From an uncultured Prevotella sp. (GTDB lineage Bacteria > Bacteroidota > Bacteroidia > Bacteroidales > Bacteroidaceae): a DNA stretch of 64,000 bases. This document shows positions 9,501 through 17,745 of the stretch, piece by piece. Position 1 is the first letter of the stretch; every line of letters begins with the position of its first letter. The position numbers and the translations under genes were made by a program. The notes under the pieces are model-generated. The model searched no databases. It worked only from the letters and a program-made list of their open reading frames with translations, and was not told the origin of the DNA. The stretch lies in the NCBI GenBank assembly GCA_902798285.1, contig CADBVZ010000007.1, positions 1 to 64,000 on the forward strand, read 5' to 3'.

Positions 9501-9791
9501 GAGGGTCGTATTGTCCTCTTCGAGAGTGATGTTCATGTTGTCACCACCTTTGAGGGTCTGGGGCTTGAAACCCACATACGATACCTTGATCGTTGTACCT
9601 GCAGGTGCATTAACACTAAAGTTACCATCAAAGTCGGTCACAGTTCCCTGTCCGTTACCATAGGTAACACTCACGCCAATCAGAGGTTCACCGGTCTTGT
9701 CCTTGACCGTACCCTTGATTGCATTCTGGGCGAAGCCCGTTAGCCAAAGCATACATAGAAGCATGGCTAAGAAGATTCTTCTTTTCTGCAT
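6549..9791 (-). CDS. SusC-family TonB-dependent outer-membrane transporter
   Basis: 1080 residues: signal peptide ending at FAQ, a carboxypeptidase-regulatory-like domain (IKGTVKDKTGEPLIGVSV), the TonB-box region EDVVVIGYGTMKRKDLTGAV, a plug domain with RVRGGGSIT and GARGANGVILVTTKG, and a C-terminal beta-barrel ending in aromatic residues (YTFGLNVAF). This is the standard SusC architecture. It is transcribed divergently from the GH28 gene at 10022 and leads a two-gene unit with the SusD gene. Confidence 0.93.
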   Translation of the reverse strand: MQKRRIFLAMLLCMLWLTGFAQNAIKGTVKDKTGEPLIGVSVTYGNGQGTVTDFDGNFSVNAPAGTTIKVSYVGFKPQTLKGGDNMNITLEEDNTTLEDVVVIGYGTMKRKDLTGAVASVSGDKLAANPVTNVALALQGQLPGVSVVSQDGRPGASMAIRVRGGGSITQSNDPLYIVDGVQVSDISDIPADNIESIDVLKDGASTAIYGARGANGVILVTTKGSKGDGKAKVKYNMYYQIKKAPKPLDVQSAYGYVLHNWSYATFYGMNEADGIAEYFGLGSQFGNHLNEYKNISAHNYVDDVMRTAGTWNHDLSLSGGNENTKYYATVNYTKDDGIRIKSGMSRWSANFKISQKITKNLTFDADLRYNEMKFEGTKFDLAAGNEVYGYRPIDKPLGTDNSALLSMGSSSVEPEFNPVAVIDNYTNISKRQRIRGMGSLTWNVLKGLIAKSEISLSRNWSETQYWDGGQSTNPYNQAQLTKGDGYGLRWATTLNYEVQGLGENHSLTLLAGNEVLASKSNSSKMTGAGYPTEFDMDRAFGLMNMYNMKEDYYEQTKKLSDFESAVGEPKHTLSWFGRVNYDFLGRYLFTATFRADGSSNFAPNHHWGYFPSAAFGWRISDEPFMESARGWLDNLKLRLSYGTSGNDDIDASLWKEYWVPKVTWNGDKRTVTFSPGEILANPDLKWETTVSRNLGIDYSFWNGKLRGSFEAYWNTTKDILMKVPVAETTGHSYQFQNVGETSNKGIELSIFYEIIRSKDFNLSVNATYNYNKNNVEKVVDGVNADTHTNWGSSMKRPYNDYIIREGEPVGTIFGYKSAGYYTVNDFEVVNGVWTLKQGVPDISGVVNYTGVGNKTYQTPEGQVAFPGMMKFADTNEDGVVTEDDATVIGHTMAQHTGGININANYKGFDFAAGFTYQIGGDVYNANAMHSMMGNKNTSYGWNRLAFVDDCWKMYDVDGNGNLYAVTDPAALASLNANAKHALPYCEYGMVSSEFIEDASYFRLNTLTIGYTLPKNLTKKVGISNLRVYFTGGNLFCLAGYNGYDPDVNTRPGGQDGFPVPNYDWNSYPRARTYTFGLNVAF

Positions 9792-10021
9792 GTTAATAAT
9801 TAGGTTAAAATGTATTTGAATTAGTAAATCTTTATTTTACGGCTGCAAATATAACATAATTTCACGGAATTGGCTCGTTTTTTCTTGATTAAAATCAATA
9901 ATTTGTATGAAAACGTTTACGTTAAAAAGAATAATTCTATCGGTGTACAAATACTCCTTTTTCATCTTTTTTTCTTATTTTTGCACCAGGAATAACGAAC
10001 AACGATTATAAATATACTAAA
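9792..10021. promoter_or_regulatory. Divergent promoter region between SusC and GH28
   Basis: On the minus strand TATATTTG (complement of 9846-9853) serves the SusC gene. On the plus strand TATTTTTG at 9976-9983 serves GH28. Two small inverted repeats lie between them: TTGATT-AA-AATCAA at 9885-9898 and AACGT-TT-ACGTT at 9912-9923. The second resembles operators of LacI-like dimers and lies about 52 bases upstream of the GH28 -7 element. No direct repeats like those upstream of the second SusC gene were seen. Confidence 0.55.
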
Positions 10022-11506
10022 ATGAAGAAATTAATCTCTATCGCGCTGATGACATTGGCTATAACAGTCCAAGCGCAAGATTGTTGCAAAGGAGAGAATC
10101 CCTACAAGAAGTATACTCAAGACCTACCTTTCGGCATGCTTGAGGTAAAAGCCCCAGTGATTCCAGAACGTCAGGTGAACCTGAAAGACTTTGGCGCTGT
10201 AGGCGATGGAGCCACACTATGTACAGATGCCTTTGCAAAAGCTATCGAAGCCTTAAGCAATCAGGGAGGTGGCCATCTGATTGTGCCCAATGGGGTGTGG
10301 TTTACTGGTCCCATCATACTCAAGTCGAACATCGATCTGCACCTAGAGATGGGAGCCGTCATCAAGTTCTCAGCCGATGAATCGCTGTATGCCGTTATCA
10401 AGACCTCGTTCGAGGGTCTTGACACGCGCAGATGTCAGTCACCACTCTCTGCCAACGGGGCCGAGAACATCGCCATCACAGGTCAGGGAGTCATCGATGG
10501 CAATGGGCAGTTCTGGCGTCCTGTCAAGAAGGCCAAGATGACCGACGCTCAGTGGAAAGAGGTACTGGGCCGTCCTGGTGGCATGGAGTCAAGACCGGGC
10601 TATTGGGTGCCTAACCAAGCTTATGCCAATGCGGAGAAGAATGCCGACATGAATGTCCCCAAGGCACAGACTGACGAGGAGTGGAATGCCATCAAGCGTT
10701 TCCTTCGTCCAGTGATGGTCAGTCTGGTGAATTGCAAAAACGTGCTACTTAAAGATGTTATCTTCCAGAACTCTCCTGCCTGGAATATTCATCCCATGCT
10801 GTGCGAGAATATTATCATTGATGGTGTACTGGCCCGTAATCCATCCTATGCTCAGAATGGCGATGCACTCGATTTGGAATCGTGTAAGAATGCGCTGATT
10901 GTCAATTCAAAGTTTGATGCTGGCGATGATGGTATCTGTATTAAAAGCGGTAAGGATGCCGATGGGCGCCGTCGTGGACGTCCATGTGAAAATGTAGTGG
11001 TTGATGGTTGTACGGTATTTGCCGGACATGGCGGATTCGTGGTAGGTTCAGAGATGAGTGGCGGTGTACGCAACATCTTAGTGAAAAATTGTCAGTTCCT
11101 TGGCACTGATGTGGGTCTGCGCTTCAAATCTACCCGTGGACGTGGTGGCATCGTAGAAAACATCTTTATCAACAACATCTCAATGACCGATATCAAGACG
11201 GATGCCATTACTTTTAATATGTATTATGGAGGTAAGTCGGTGGCAGAGATGTTGGCCGATGGTGACAATCCTGATAATGTAACTAAAATACCCATTACAG
11301 AAGAGACACCCATTTTCCGCCATATCGACATTCGCAACATCGTCTGCAGTGGTGCCGGCAGAGCCATGGAATTTAACGGCCTGCCAGAAATGCCCATCGA
11401 AGACATCACTCTTAAGGATATTCACATCATAGCCAAAAAGGATGCCGAGTTCACCAACTATAAGAACGTGAAGAAGGAAAACGTCATCATTACATTAAAG
11501 CCCTGA
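10022..11506 (+). CDS. GH28 polygalacturonase-family hydrolase
   Basis: 494 residues with a signal peptide (ending about VQAQ). The GH28 signature blocks are present in order: NLKDFGAVGDGA near the start of the beta-helix, NGDALDLES, AGDDGICIKSG, AGHGGFVVGSE and LRFKSTRGRGG, carrying the paired catalytic Asp residues, the His and the Arg/Lys. The enzyme hydrolyses alpha-1,4-galacturonosyl or related pectic bonds; exo versus endo action and homogalacturonan versus rhamnogalacturonan cannot be told here. It is followed after 10 bases by the CE8 gene, with GH140 beyond, so these three probably form one operon. Confidence 0.92.
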   Translation: MKKLISIALMTLAITVQAQDCCKGENPYKKYTQDLPFGMLEVKAPVIPERQVNLKDFGAVGDGATLCTDAFAKAIEALSNQGGGHLIVPNGVWFTGPIILKSNIDLHLEMGAVIKFSADESLYAVIKTSFEGLDTRRCQSPLSANGAENIAITGQGVIDGNGQFWRPVKKAKMTDAQWKEVLGRPGGMESRPGYWVPNQAYANAEKNADMNVPKAQTDEEWNAIKRFLRPVMVSLVNCKNVLLKDVIFQNSPAWNIHPMLCENIIIDGVLARNPSYAQNGDALDLESCKNALIVNSKFDAGDDGICIKSGKDADGRRRGRPCENVVVDGCTVFAGHGGFVVGSEMSGGVRNILVKNCQFLGTDVGLRFKSTRGRGGIVENIFINNISMTDIKTDAITFNMYYGGKSVAEMLADGDNPDNVTKIPITEETPIFRHIDIRNIVCSGAGRAMEFNGLPEMPIEDITLKDIHIIAKKDAEFTNYKNVKKENVIITLKP

Positions 11507-11516
11507 AAAAAGACAA

Positions 11517-13010
11517 ATGAGAAAACTCATCATGATAATAGGCCTTTTCATGGCTTTGTATGCTGAGGCAGCACCTGAGGTAACAAAGATGATACCTGCC
11601 AATGGTGCTGTGGATGTAAATCCTGATACTCATCTGTCATTGACGTTGTCTGAAGCGGTTACAATTGGAGATAAAGGTTATATATCCATTTATGACAAAC
11701 AGACGGGAAAACTCGTGGATCGTCTTGATTTGAGCATCCCGGCCGGTCCTACAAAGGGACAGCCTGCCAATCCTTTGGCCCAATACACGCCCGTACCTTA
11801 TGAATATAAACCAGAGCGTGCCACCAACCGCAACACTAAGCCCGGCACTCCCTCTGGAGTCAACGCATGGGATACAAGCCGTTATCAGCTCGATATCATT
11901 GGTGGATTCTCCGATGCATTCCATTTCTATCCTGTCATCGTGCATGGACAGCAAGCCACCATCTATTTGCATCATAATATGTTGGAATATGGTCATGAGT
12001 ATTATGTCACCATCGACAAAAGTGTGCTGAATGGATTCGACGGCATCAAAGGCAAGAAGGGTTGGACATTCCGTACGAAAACTTCTCCGCCATCTCCTGA
12101 ACAGCGGCGACTCGTCGTGGCTGCTGATGGTAGCGGCGACTTTTCAACGGTTCAGGGTGCGATGGATTTCATCCCTGATTTCCTGACATCTGAAAGCGAC
12201 CGTTACACGGTATTTATTAAGAATGGAGACTACGAGGAGCTGGTTTATTTCCGCAACAAGCGATTCATCACCATCGAGGGCGAATCACGCGAGGGTGTGC
12301 TTGTACATTATCCCAACAACGAGGTTTTCAATCCGCATCCTGTCGACATCAAGACCAACGAGGTAAAGGGGACATTCCCCTCCCGTCGTGCTGCTTTTGC
12401 TGCCGACAACAGCACTGACCTAATCTTCCGCAATATCACGTTGAAGACTGATTGCAAGGGGCAGGCAGAGGGCCTATTGGTGAATGGCGAACGTAATTTC
12501 TTCGAGAATGTTCACATTATAGGTGATGGTGATGCGTTACAAGCCAATGGAAGCTGCTACTGGCTGAACTGTTTCATCGATGGTGGAGGTGATACCATTC
12601 TAGGGCGAGGCCCATCCTTCTTCAACCACTGCACCATCACCAGCTATGGAGCTTTTATGTGGATCCGCAATTCGGCAGATAATCATGGCAATGTGTTTTT
12701 CTGCTGCCGATTCAAAGGACTATCAGATTTTGCTGAAATGGGGCGACTGCCTAACAATAAGGGAAAGAACTATCCTCACGCCGAATGTGTATTGATTAAT
12801 TGTGAGTTAGAACGTATCCCTGCTACAGGATGGGGGAAAATTGACGAAGGCGCTACCACTGCCACCCTCTTGGAGTTCAATAGCCATGATCCGGAAGGCC
12901 GTCCCATCAACGTCTCTCAGCGTCATCCCCTGCTCCGTCAACTCGATCCTATCCGCGATGCCAAACTCATAGGCTGTTATTCAGATAGCCATTGGGTACT
13001 AGGCTGGTAA
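11517..13010 (+). CDS. CE8 pectin methylesterase with N-terminal Ig-like domain
   Basis: 497 residues. After the signal peptide (ending AEAAP) comes a Big_5-like immunoglobulin domain (MIPANGAVDVNPDTHLSLTL) and then a CE8 beta-helix from about residue 198 (RLVVAADGSGDFSTVQGAMD). GQAEGLLVNGERNFF, GDGDALQ and GGGDTILG supply the Gln and two Asp residues of the pectin methylesterase site. It would demethylate pectin to expose it to GH28 and PL10. Most of it is near-identical to residues 1-497 of the PME-M28 fusion at 40582, but this copy stops directly after HWVLGW. Confidence 0.9.
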   Translation: MRKLIMIIGLFMALYAEAAPEVTKMIPANGAVDVNPDTHLSLTLSEAVTIGDKGYISIYDKQTGKLVDRLDLSIPAGPTKGQPANPLAQYTPVPYEYKPERATNRNTKPGTPSGVNAWDTSRYQLDIIGGFSDAFHFYPVIVHGQQATIYLHHNMLEYGHEYYVTIDKSVLNGFDGIKGKKGWTFRTKTSPPSPEQRRLVVAADGSGDFSTVQGAMDFIPDFLTSESDRYTVFIKNGDYEELVYFRNKRFITIEGESREGVLVHYPNNEVFNPHPVDIKTNEVKGTFPSRRAAFAADNSTDLIFRNITLKTDCKGQAEGLLVNGERNFFENVHIIGDGDALQANGSCYWLNCFIDGGGDTILGRGPSFFNHCTITSYGAFMWIRNSADNHGNVFFCCRFKGLSDFAEMGRLPNNKGKNYPHAECVLINCELERIPATGWGKIDEGATTATLLEFNSHDPEGRPINVSQRHPLLRQLDPIRDAKLIGCYSDSHWVLGW

Positions 13011-13047
13011 TCGTACCTAGAACTTCAGAAACAAAACAAAAATAGGA

Positions 13048-15537
13048 ATGCAAACTACAGTAAAACTGATGGCAGCGCTGTTGCTGCTAATGATAACCAA
13101 CACCTTAGAAGCAGAACAAAAGCCATGGGAACATGGACGTCTCGAGGTTTCGCCTAACCAGCGTTTCTTGCAACACGCTGACGGCACGCCCTTCTTCTGG
13201 TTGGGTGAGACGGCCTGGTTAATGCCTGAAAGGCTGAACCGCGAGGAAGTTTCGTATTATTTAAATAAGGTACGCGATGCCGGCTATAACATGGCTCAGG
13301 TACAGGTGCTGAACGATGTGCCCTCGATGAACATCTATGGGCAACCCTCGCACGACAAGCAAGGAAATCTGCTGACCAAATCCGACTATGGTTACTGGGA
13401 CCATATGGACTACATTGTCAATCAGGCCGAGCAGCGTGGCATCTACATCGGTATGGTGTGCATCTGGGGTGGAGTGGTAAAGGCTGGCAAACTCTCTGTA
13501 GAACAGGCTAAGATTTATGGTAGTTTCCTGGCCAATCGTTACAAAGACTGTCCAAACATTATTTGGATTATTGGCGGAGATATTCAAGGAGATATTAAGA
13601 CTGAAGTGTGGGAGGCTCTTGCTATCACCATCAAGAGGATAGATAAGAATCACTTGATGACTTATCATCCACGTGGTCGCTACACCTCGGCTAAATGGTG
13701 GAGTAAGGCAGCGTGGATAGACTTCCACACCTTCCAAAGTGGGCATCGCAAATACGGTCAGCGCATGAACGACAAGAAATATCCCATACCCGACAATACA
13801 GAGGAGGATAACTGGATGTATGTGGATTCCACCTGGGCCTATCAACCCATGAAACCTGTCATTGACGACGAGCCCATCTATGAAGGAATACCCAAAGGAC
13901 TCCACGACCCTAACGAGGGTGTATGGGAAGCCTGTGACGTCAGACGATACGCCTATTGGAGTGTGTTTGCAGGCAGTTTTGGACACACCTATGGTCATAA
14001 TGCCATCATGCAATTCTACAAGCCTGGTTATGCTCCTGCCTATTTTAATCATAAGGTGTGGACGGAGGCACTTGACGATCCTGGATTCAATCAGATGAAG
14101 CATCTGAAACGACTCATCCTTGCCCTCCCCTACTTCGAACGGGTTCCCGACCAAAGCATCATTTTGGATAACGGCACGCAATATGATCGGCTGATTGCCA
14201 CGCGTGGCAACGATTATTTGCTGGTATATAATTACACAAGCCGCGATATGAAGATCGATTTGCGCAAGATATCCGGTCATCAAAAGAAGGTATGGTGGAT
14301 GAATGCCAGCACGGGACAACTCACTTATCTCGGCCAATATGACAACAAGGTTCTCATCTTCCGTCCTCATAAGACTAGTACTGGCATCGAGGACGGCGTT
14401 CTCATTGCCATCGACGCATCGAAAAACTACCTGTCGGCATCAGTCAACGACCATCTACCCTATCTGGCAGAAGAGGTCATAGACACCACACGCCATGAGA
14501 CAATTGGACTTCAGAAGAGTGAGACAATTAGAACCATCACTATCTTCAAGGCTTCGGACGATACCGATCATTACGCCAACGGCGTGGTGATGACAACCTT
14601 TAAGGGGACACTCTACTGCATGTGGCAGAGTTCACCAAGGGATGAGGATAGCGATGACACTTGGGTGGCCTATAGCTGGAGTACAGACGACGGACTGACA
14701 TGGAGCAAGCCGCAACCATTAGCACTCGCTTCTGATGATTTCTATTGCACATCAGGCGGATGGCTTGTCAGAGGCGATACTTTGACTGCTTTTATCGACA
14801 CCTGGCAGAAAGGACTGGAGCCACGAGGTGGTAGAACCTGTTACATCATGAGTACAGACGGACAGAACTGGAATCCCATGCAATCCGTCTTGATGGCTGA
14901 TGGCAGCGAGATGAATGGTGTCTTGGAACAAGATCCTTACACCCTGCCCGATGGTCGCCTCATGGGTGCTGTCCACTTCATGCCAGGACTGCACATCTGT
15001 CCTGTCTTTACCGATGACCCTACAGGACATAGTGGCTGGCGGAAAGCTGACTTTGAGTCAGAAGATATGGGGAAACAGTCGCGTGAAATAGAACCCAGTC
15101 AATACATCCAGTCCGATGGCACCATCGTCATGCTGTTTCGTGATCAGAAGAGCTCGTTCCGCAAACTGGCTTCTGTCAGCAAAGACCGAGGCGAGACCTG
15201 GAGCAAGCCACAACTGACCAACATCCCTGATGCGCGCACCAAGCAATGTGCCGGCAACCTGCCAGACGGCACCTCTTATATGGTCTGCTGCCCATCCAAC
15301 AGCAAACAGCGCTGGCCTCTAATATTATTGCTCAGCCGTGATGGCGTCTGCTTCGACAAAGCCATCTTGCTCCGTAGTGGTATGGCTGACGATTTACCTC
15401 CCAGACGCTATGAGGGTAAATATAAGACCTTGGGATACAGCTATCCCAAGGCCTTCGTACACAATAATATTCTCTACATTGGCTATTCCACAAACAAGGA
15501 GGATGTGCAATGCACTATTGTCACTTTATCGCGTTAG
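13048..15537 (+). CDS. GH140 apiosidase-like enzyme fused to a sialidase-fold domain
   Basis: 829 residues with a signal peptide. Residues about 27-460 match the GH140 (DUF4038) family: FFWLGETAWLM, WDHMDYIVNQAEQRGIYIGM, IIWIIGGDIQGD (Asp about 178) and VIDDEPIYEG (Glu about 275) carry the two conserved acidic positions. Characterised GH140 releases apiose-linked chains from rhamnogalacturonan II. Residues about 490-829 form a BNR/sialidase-type propeller with Asp-boxes such as STDDGLTW and SKDRGETW. Whether this second domain is catalytic, and on which sugar, is open. Its 3' end overlaps the GH3 fragment on the other strand. Confidence 0.8.
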   Translation: MQTTVKLMAALLLLMITNTLEAEQKPWEHGRLEVSPNQRFLQHADGTPFFWLGETAWLMPERLNREEVSYYLNKVRDAGYNMAQVQVLNDVPSMNIYGQPSHDKQGNLLTKSDYGYWDHMDYIVNQAEQRGIYIGMVCIWGGVVKAGKLSVEQAKIYGSFLANRYKDCPNIIWIIGGDIQGDIKTEVWEALAITIKRIDKNHLMTYHPRGRYTSAKWWSKAAWIDFHTFQSGHRKYGQRMNDKKYPIPDNTEEDNWMYVDSTWAYQPMKPVIDDEPIYEGIPKGLHDPNEGVWEACDVRRYAYWSVFAGSFGHTYGHNAIMQFYKPGYAPAYFNHKVWTEALDDPGFNQMKHLKRLILALPYFERVPDQSIILDNGTQYDRLIATRGNDYLLVYNYTSRDMKIDLRKISGHQKKVWWMNASTGQLTYLGQYDNKVLIFRPHKTSTGIEDGVLIAIDASKNYLSASVNDHLPYLAEEVIDTTRHETIGLQKSETIRTITIFKASDDTDHYANGVVMTTFKGTLYCMWQSSPRDEDSDDTWVAYSWSTDDGLTWSKPQPLALASDDFYCTSGGWLVRGDTLTAFIDTWQKGLEPRGGRTCYIMSTDGQNWNPMQSVLMADGSEMNGVLEQDPYTLPDGRLMGAVHFMPGLHICPVFTDDPTGHSGWRKADFESEDMGKQSREIEPSQYIQSDGTIVMLFRDQKSSFRKLASVSKDRGETWSKPQLTNIPDARTKQCAGNLPDGTSYMVCCPSNSKQRWPLILLLSRDGVCFDKAILLRSGMADDLPPRRYEGKYKTLGYSYPKAFVHNNILYIGYSTNKEDVQCTIVTLSR

Positions 15538-16238
15538 GTTGACAGTTATCTTCTTTAAGTCGTTGTCTGCACTCGAGTTGCCAACCATCAGTTCATAACG
15601 TCCTGGAACCACGCGCATGGTGTTGGTCTTGACATCCCATCCTTCGAAGCTGCTGCGAGGAAGGTCGATCGTAACAGTCTTCGACTCACCAGGGTTGAGG
15701 GAGACTTGTGTGTAAACACGGAGCGACTTCAATGGTCCCTCTTTATCGGCTGTGTTCCGGATGTACACCTGAACGGTTTCCAGACCTTTCTGAGCGCCTG
15801 TATTCTTTACACGTACCTGTACCTTATTATTCTTATAGACGGGTTGACCGATTTCAAACTTGGTATAGCTGAGACCATAGCCAAAGGGGAAGAGCGCCTC
15901 GCCTGTGTAATAGCGATAAGTGCGGTTCTTCATCCTATAGTCGAGGAAATCGGGCAGTTCGTCAGTGCTCTTATAGAAGGTAATGGGGAGTTTACCGCTG
16001 GGATTATAGTCGCCAAAGAGCACTTCGGCCAAGGCCTTTCCTCCCAATTCTCCACTATACCAAGCCTGAAGGATGGCATCACACGTCTCAAGTTCTGGAG
16101 TAAGTGCCATAGCCGATCCTGAGCAATTCACGAAGATCACTTTCTTACCAGCCTTGTGGAGCATGGCAAGTGTCTCGCGCTGGGCCTTAGGCAGTTCAAT
16201 ACTGGTGCGATCGCCACCCTTGAAGCCTTCCTCGTTCA
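15526..16238 (-). pseudogene. 3' fragment of a GH3 gene
   Basis: From NEEGFKGGDR to the C-terminus (KKITVNLTR) this frame is nearly identical to residues about 628-862 of the complete GH3 gene at 23323-25911. It holds only the C-terminal GH3 domain and the FN3-like tail. The catalytic N-terminal domain and signal peptide are absent. Homology stops at 16238, where a LytTR gene fragment begins on the opposite strand; the few codons before that are antisense LytTR sequence. It retains a natural-looking C-terminus that the full gene has lost. Confidence 0.85.
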
Positions 16239-16697
16239 TATACCTTCGAGAGCTACGAGGTGAATGCACTCGATTTTCTGCTGAAACCTATCCGCTATAA
16301 TAAGTTCCTTGCTGCCGTCGAGAAGGCCAAGAAGCTATATCAACAGCCGATAGCTCCACAACCACAACAGCCAAATTCCGTTTTTATTCGTGTAGAGGGA
16401 GAATGGCACAATATCGCTATCGACAAGATTTCTTATGTAAATGGCATGAAGGACTATGTGATGTTCTACCTTGACAATGAGCCTAAGGCACTGATTACTC
16501 ACCTGACGATGAAGGCGGTAGAAGAAATGTTGCCCAAGGACAAGTTCCTACGTATCCATCGTTCTTACATCGTTCATGTCGACAAAATCAAGAAAGTCGA
16601 TCGCAACGACTGTGTCTATATCGGTAACGAGGTCATCCACATTCCAGAAGGCTACCTCCCTGCTTTCAAGTCCTTCTTGGAAACACACTCATTTTAG
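16239..16697 (+). pseudogene. 5'-truncated LytTR response regulator, copy A
   Basis: The frame starts abruptly at codons for YTFESYEVNALDFLLKPIRY, the last part of a receiver domain, and runs through a linker rich in Gln and Pro to a complete LytTR DNA-binding domain (about 105 residues, FLRIHRSYIVHVDKI) ending LETHSF. Most of the receiver, including the phosphorylated Asp, is missing. Over about 450 bases it is highly similar to copy B at 17746-18318, which is in the opposite orientation. It has no recognisable promoter or start, though a GTG at 16260 is in frame. Confidence 0.85.
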
Positions 16698-16709
16698 AAC
16701 ACCAATCAT

Positions 16710-16781
16710 TTAATACTCTATCACGCTGGTGCCATCGGGTCGGAAAATTTCGAAGGCATAGCGGGTGTTGACATACGATTC
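16710..16781 (-). pseudogene. C-terminal remnant of an unidentified gene
   Basis: On the minus strand a 23-codon open stretch, translating as EESYVNTRYAFEIFRPDGTS followed by VIEY, ends in TAA at 16712-16710. The composition looks coding, and a stop lies just upstream, so it appears to be a severed 3' end. I do not recognise the family. It lies between LytTR copy A and the AraC promoter. Confidence 0.4.
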
Positions 16782-16798
16782 TTCTCATAGATTGTCTT

Positions 16799-16818
16799 GC
16801 ATAATTCAAAGATTATGC
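16799..16818. promoter_or_regulatory. Inverted repeat at the AraC-gene promoter
   Basis: GCATAAT (16799-16805) and ATTATGC (16812-16818) form a perfect 7-6-7 inverted repeat that ends one base before the -7 element TATCTTTG. A dimer bound here would overlap RNA polymerase, which suggests repression or autoregulation. That role is inferred from position. Confidence 0.5.
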
Positions 16819-16819
16819 G

Positions 16820-16827
16820 TATCTTTG
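16820..16827 (+). promoter_or_regulatory. -7 element of the AraC-family gene
   Basis: TATCTTTG followed by GCCGGGAATT, 26 bases before the ATG at 16854. It matches the TAnnTTTG consensus used throughout the window. Confidence 0.6.
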
Positions 16828-16853
16828 CCGGGAATTACTAAAGACTGAAGAAG

Positions 16854-17741
16854 ATGATCAGGCAGAAAGACGGATTCCAGGGCGAGAGGCAGATCGTGCT
16901 GCCCCCTGTGATTGTGGAGATGGAGCGGAAAGATCCATTGGTATCGAGTCTATATGTGACAGACATTGGCTACTACCCCAATGCCACAAACCACTATCGT
17001 GCCCGCAAGCAGCCCATTGACCAGTATGTGCTGATTTATTGTGTGGAAGGAAGCGGATTCTATGTACTGAACGATAAGGAGTACCAGGTAGAAAAGAACC
17101 AGTTCTTCATCCTACCAGCCAACATACCACACATCTATGGCGCCAAGGAGGGTGGTTCGTGGACCATCTATTGGGTGCACTTCTGTGGAGAGCATGCCGC
17201 CATCTATGCAGAGGGCATGCAGACACCTCAGAACATAAGTGTAGCCATAAACTCACGTATTCGCGATCGAATCAACATCTTCGAGGAGATCCTGTCGACA
17301 CTCTATGTTGACGAGTCGGATTCTGGTGTTGACATCGAAGCCTTGCGCTATGCCTCCAGTCTGCTGCACCATTTCCTGGCATCCATGCGCTTTCTGGGGC
17401 AGTTCCGCAAGTCCAGCCCCATCAGTGGGAATATCGTGGAGGCTGCCATCCACTTTATGGAGGAAAACATCGGGAATCGCATCACCTTGCAGGATGTGCT
17501 CGACTACGTGGGCTACTCACAGAGCCATTTCTCTTCGCTATTCAAGAAACAAACTGGCCAGAGTCCACTCGCCTATTTCAACCAATTGAAAATAGACTAT
17601 GCCTGTACCTTATTAAAAGAAACAGACCTGAAGATGAATCAGATCTGTTATAAGATAGGCATTGAAGATCCTTTCTATTTCTCCCGCCTCTTCTCAAAAG
17701 CCAAAGGCATGTCGCCCACAGAGTATCGGCAACGCAAATGA
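16854..17741 (+). CDS. AraC-family transcriptional regulator with cupin sensor
   Basis: 295 residues and no signal peptide, so cytoplasmic. Residues about 40-170 form an AraC-type cupin sensor (YCVEGSGFYVLNDKEYQVEK, FFILPANIPHIYGA). Residues about 195-295 hold the double helix-turn-helix (ITLQDVLDYVGYSQSHFSSL and MNQICYKIGIEDPFYFSRLF). It probably senses a sugar such as arabinose, rhamnose or a uronate and controls nearby genes; the ligand cannot be read from the sequence. The gene is complete, with its own promoter, and is flanked by inverted copies of a broken LytTR gene. Confidence 0.9.
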   Translation: MIRQKDGFQGERQIVLPPVIVEMERKDPLVSSLYVTDIGYYPNATNHYRARKQPIDQYVLIYCVEGSGFYVLNDKEYQVEKNQFFILPANIPHIYGAKEGGSWTIYWVHFCGEHAAIYAEGMQTPQNISVAINSRIRDRINIFEEILSTLYVDESDSGVDIEALRYASSLLHHFLASMRFLGQFRKSSPISGNIVEAAIHFMEENIGNRITLQDVLDYVGYSQSHFSSLFKKQTGQSPLAYFNQLKIDYACTLLKETDLKMNQICYKIGIEDPFYFSRLFSKAKGMSPTEYRQRK

Positions 17742-17745
17742 AATC

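Noticed and set aside
8856-9743. 295-residue plus-strand ORF
   Set aside because: It lies wholly antisense to the SusC gene and shows no domain pattern.
13261-14370. 369-residue minus-strand ORF
   Set aside because: Antisense to the GH140 domain, which has clear family motifs; composition looks like a shadow frame.
15526-16697. Independent functional GH3 and LytTR genes
   Set aside because: Both lack their N-terminal domains and end against each other at 16238/16239, so they are fragments.
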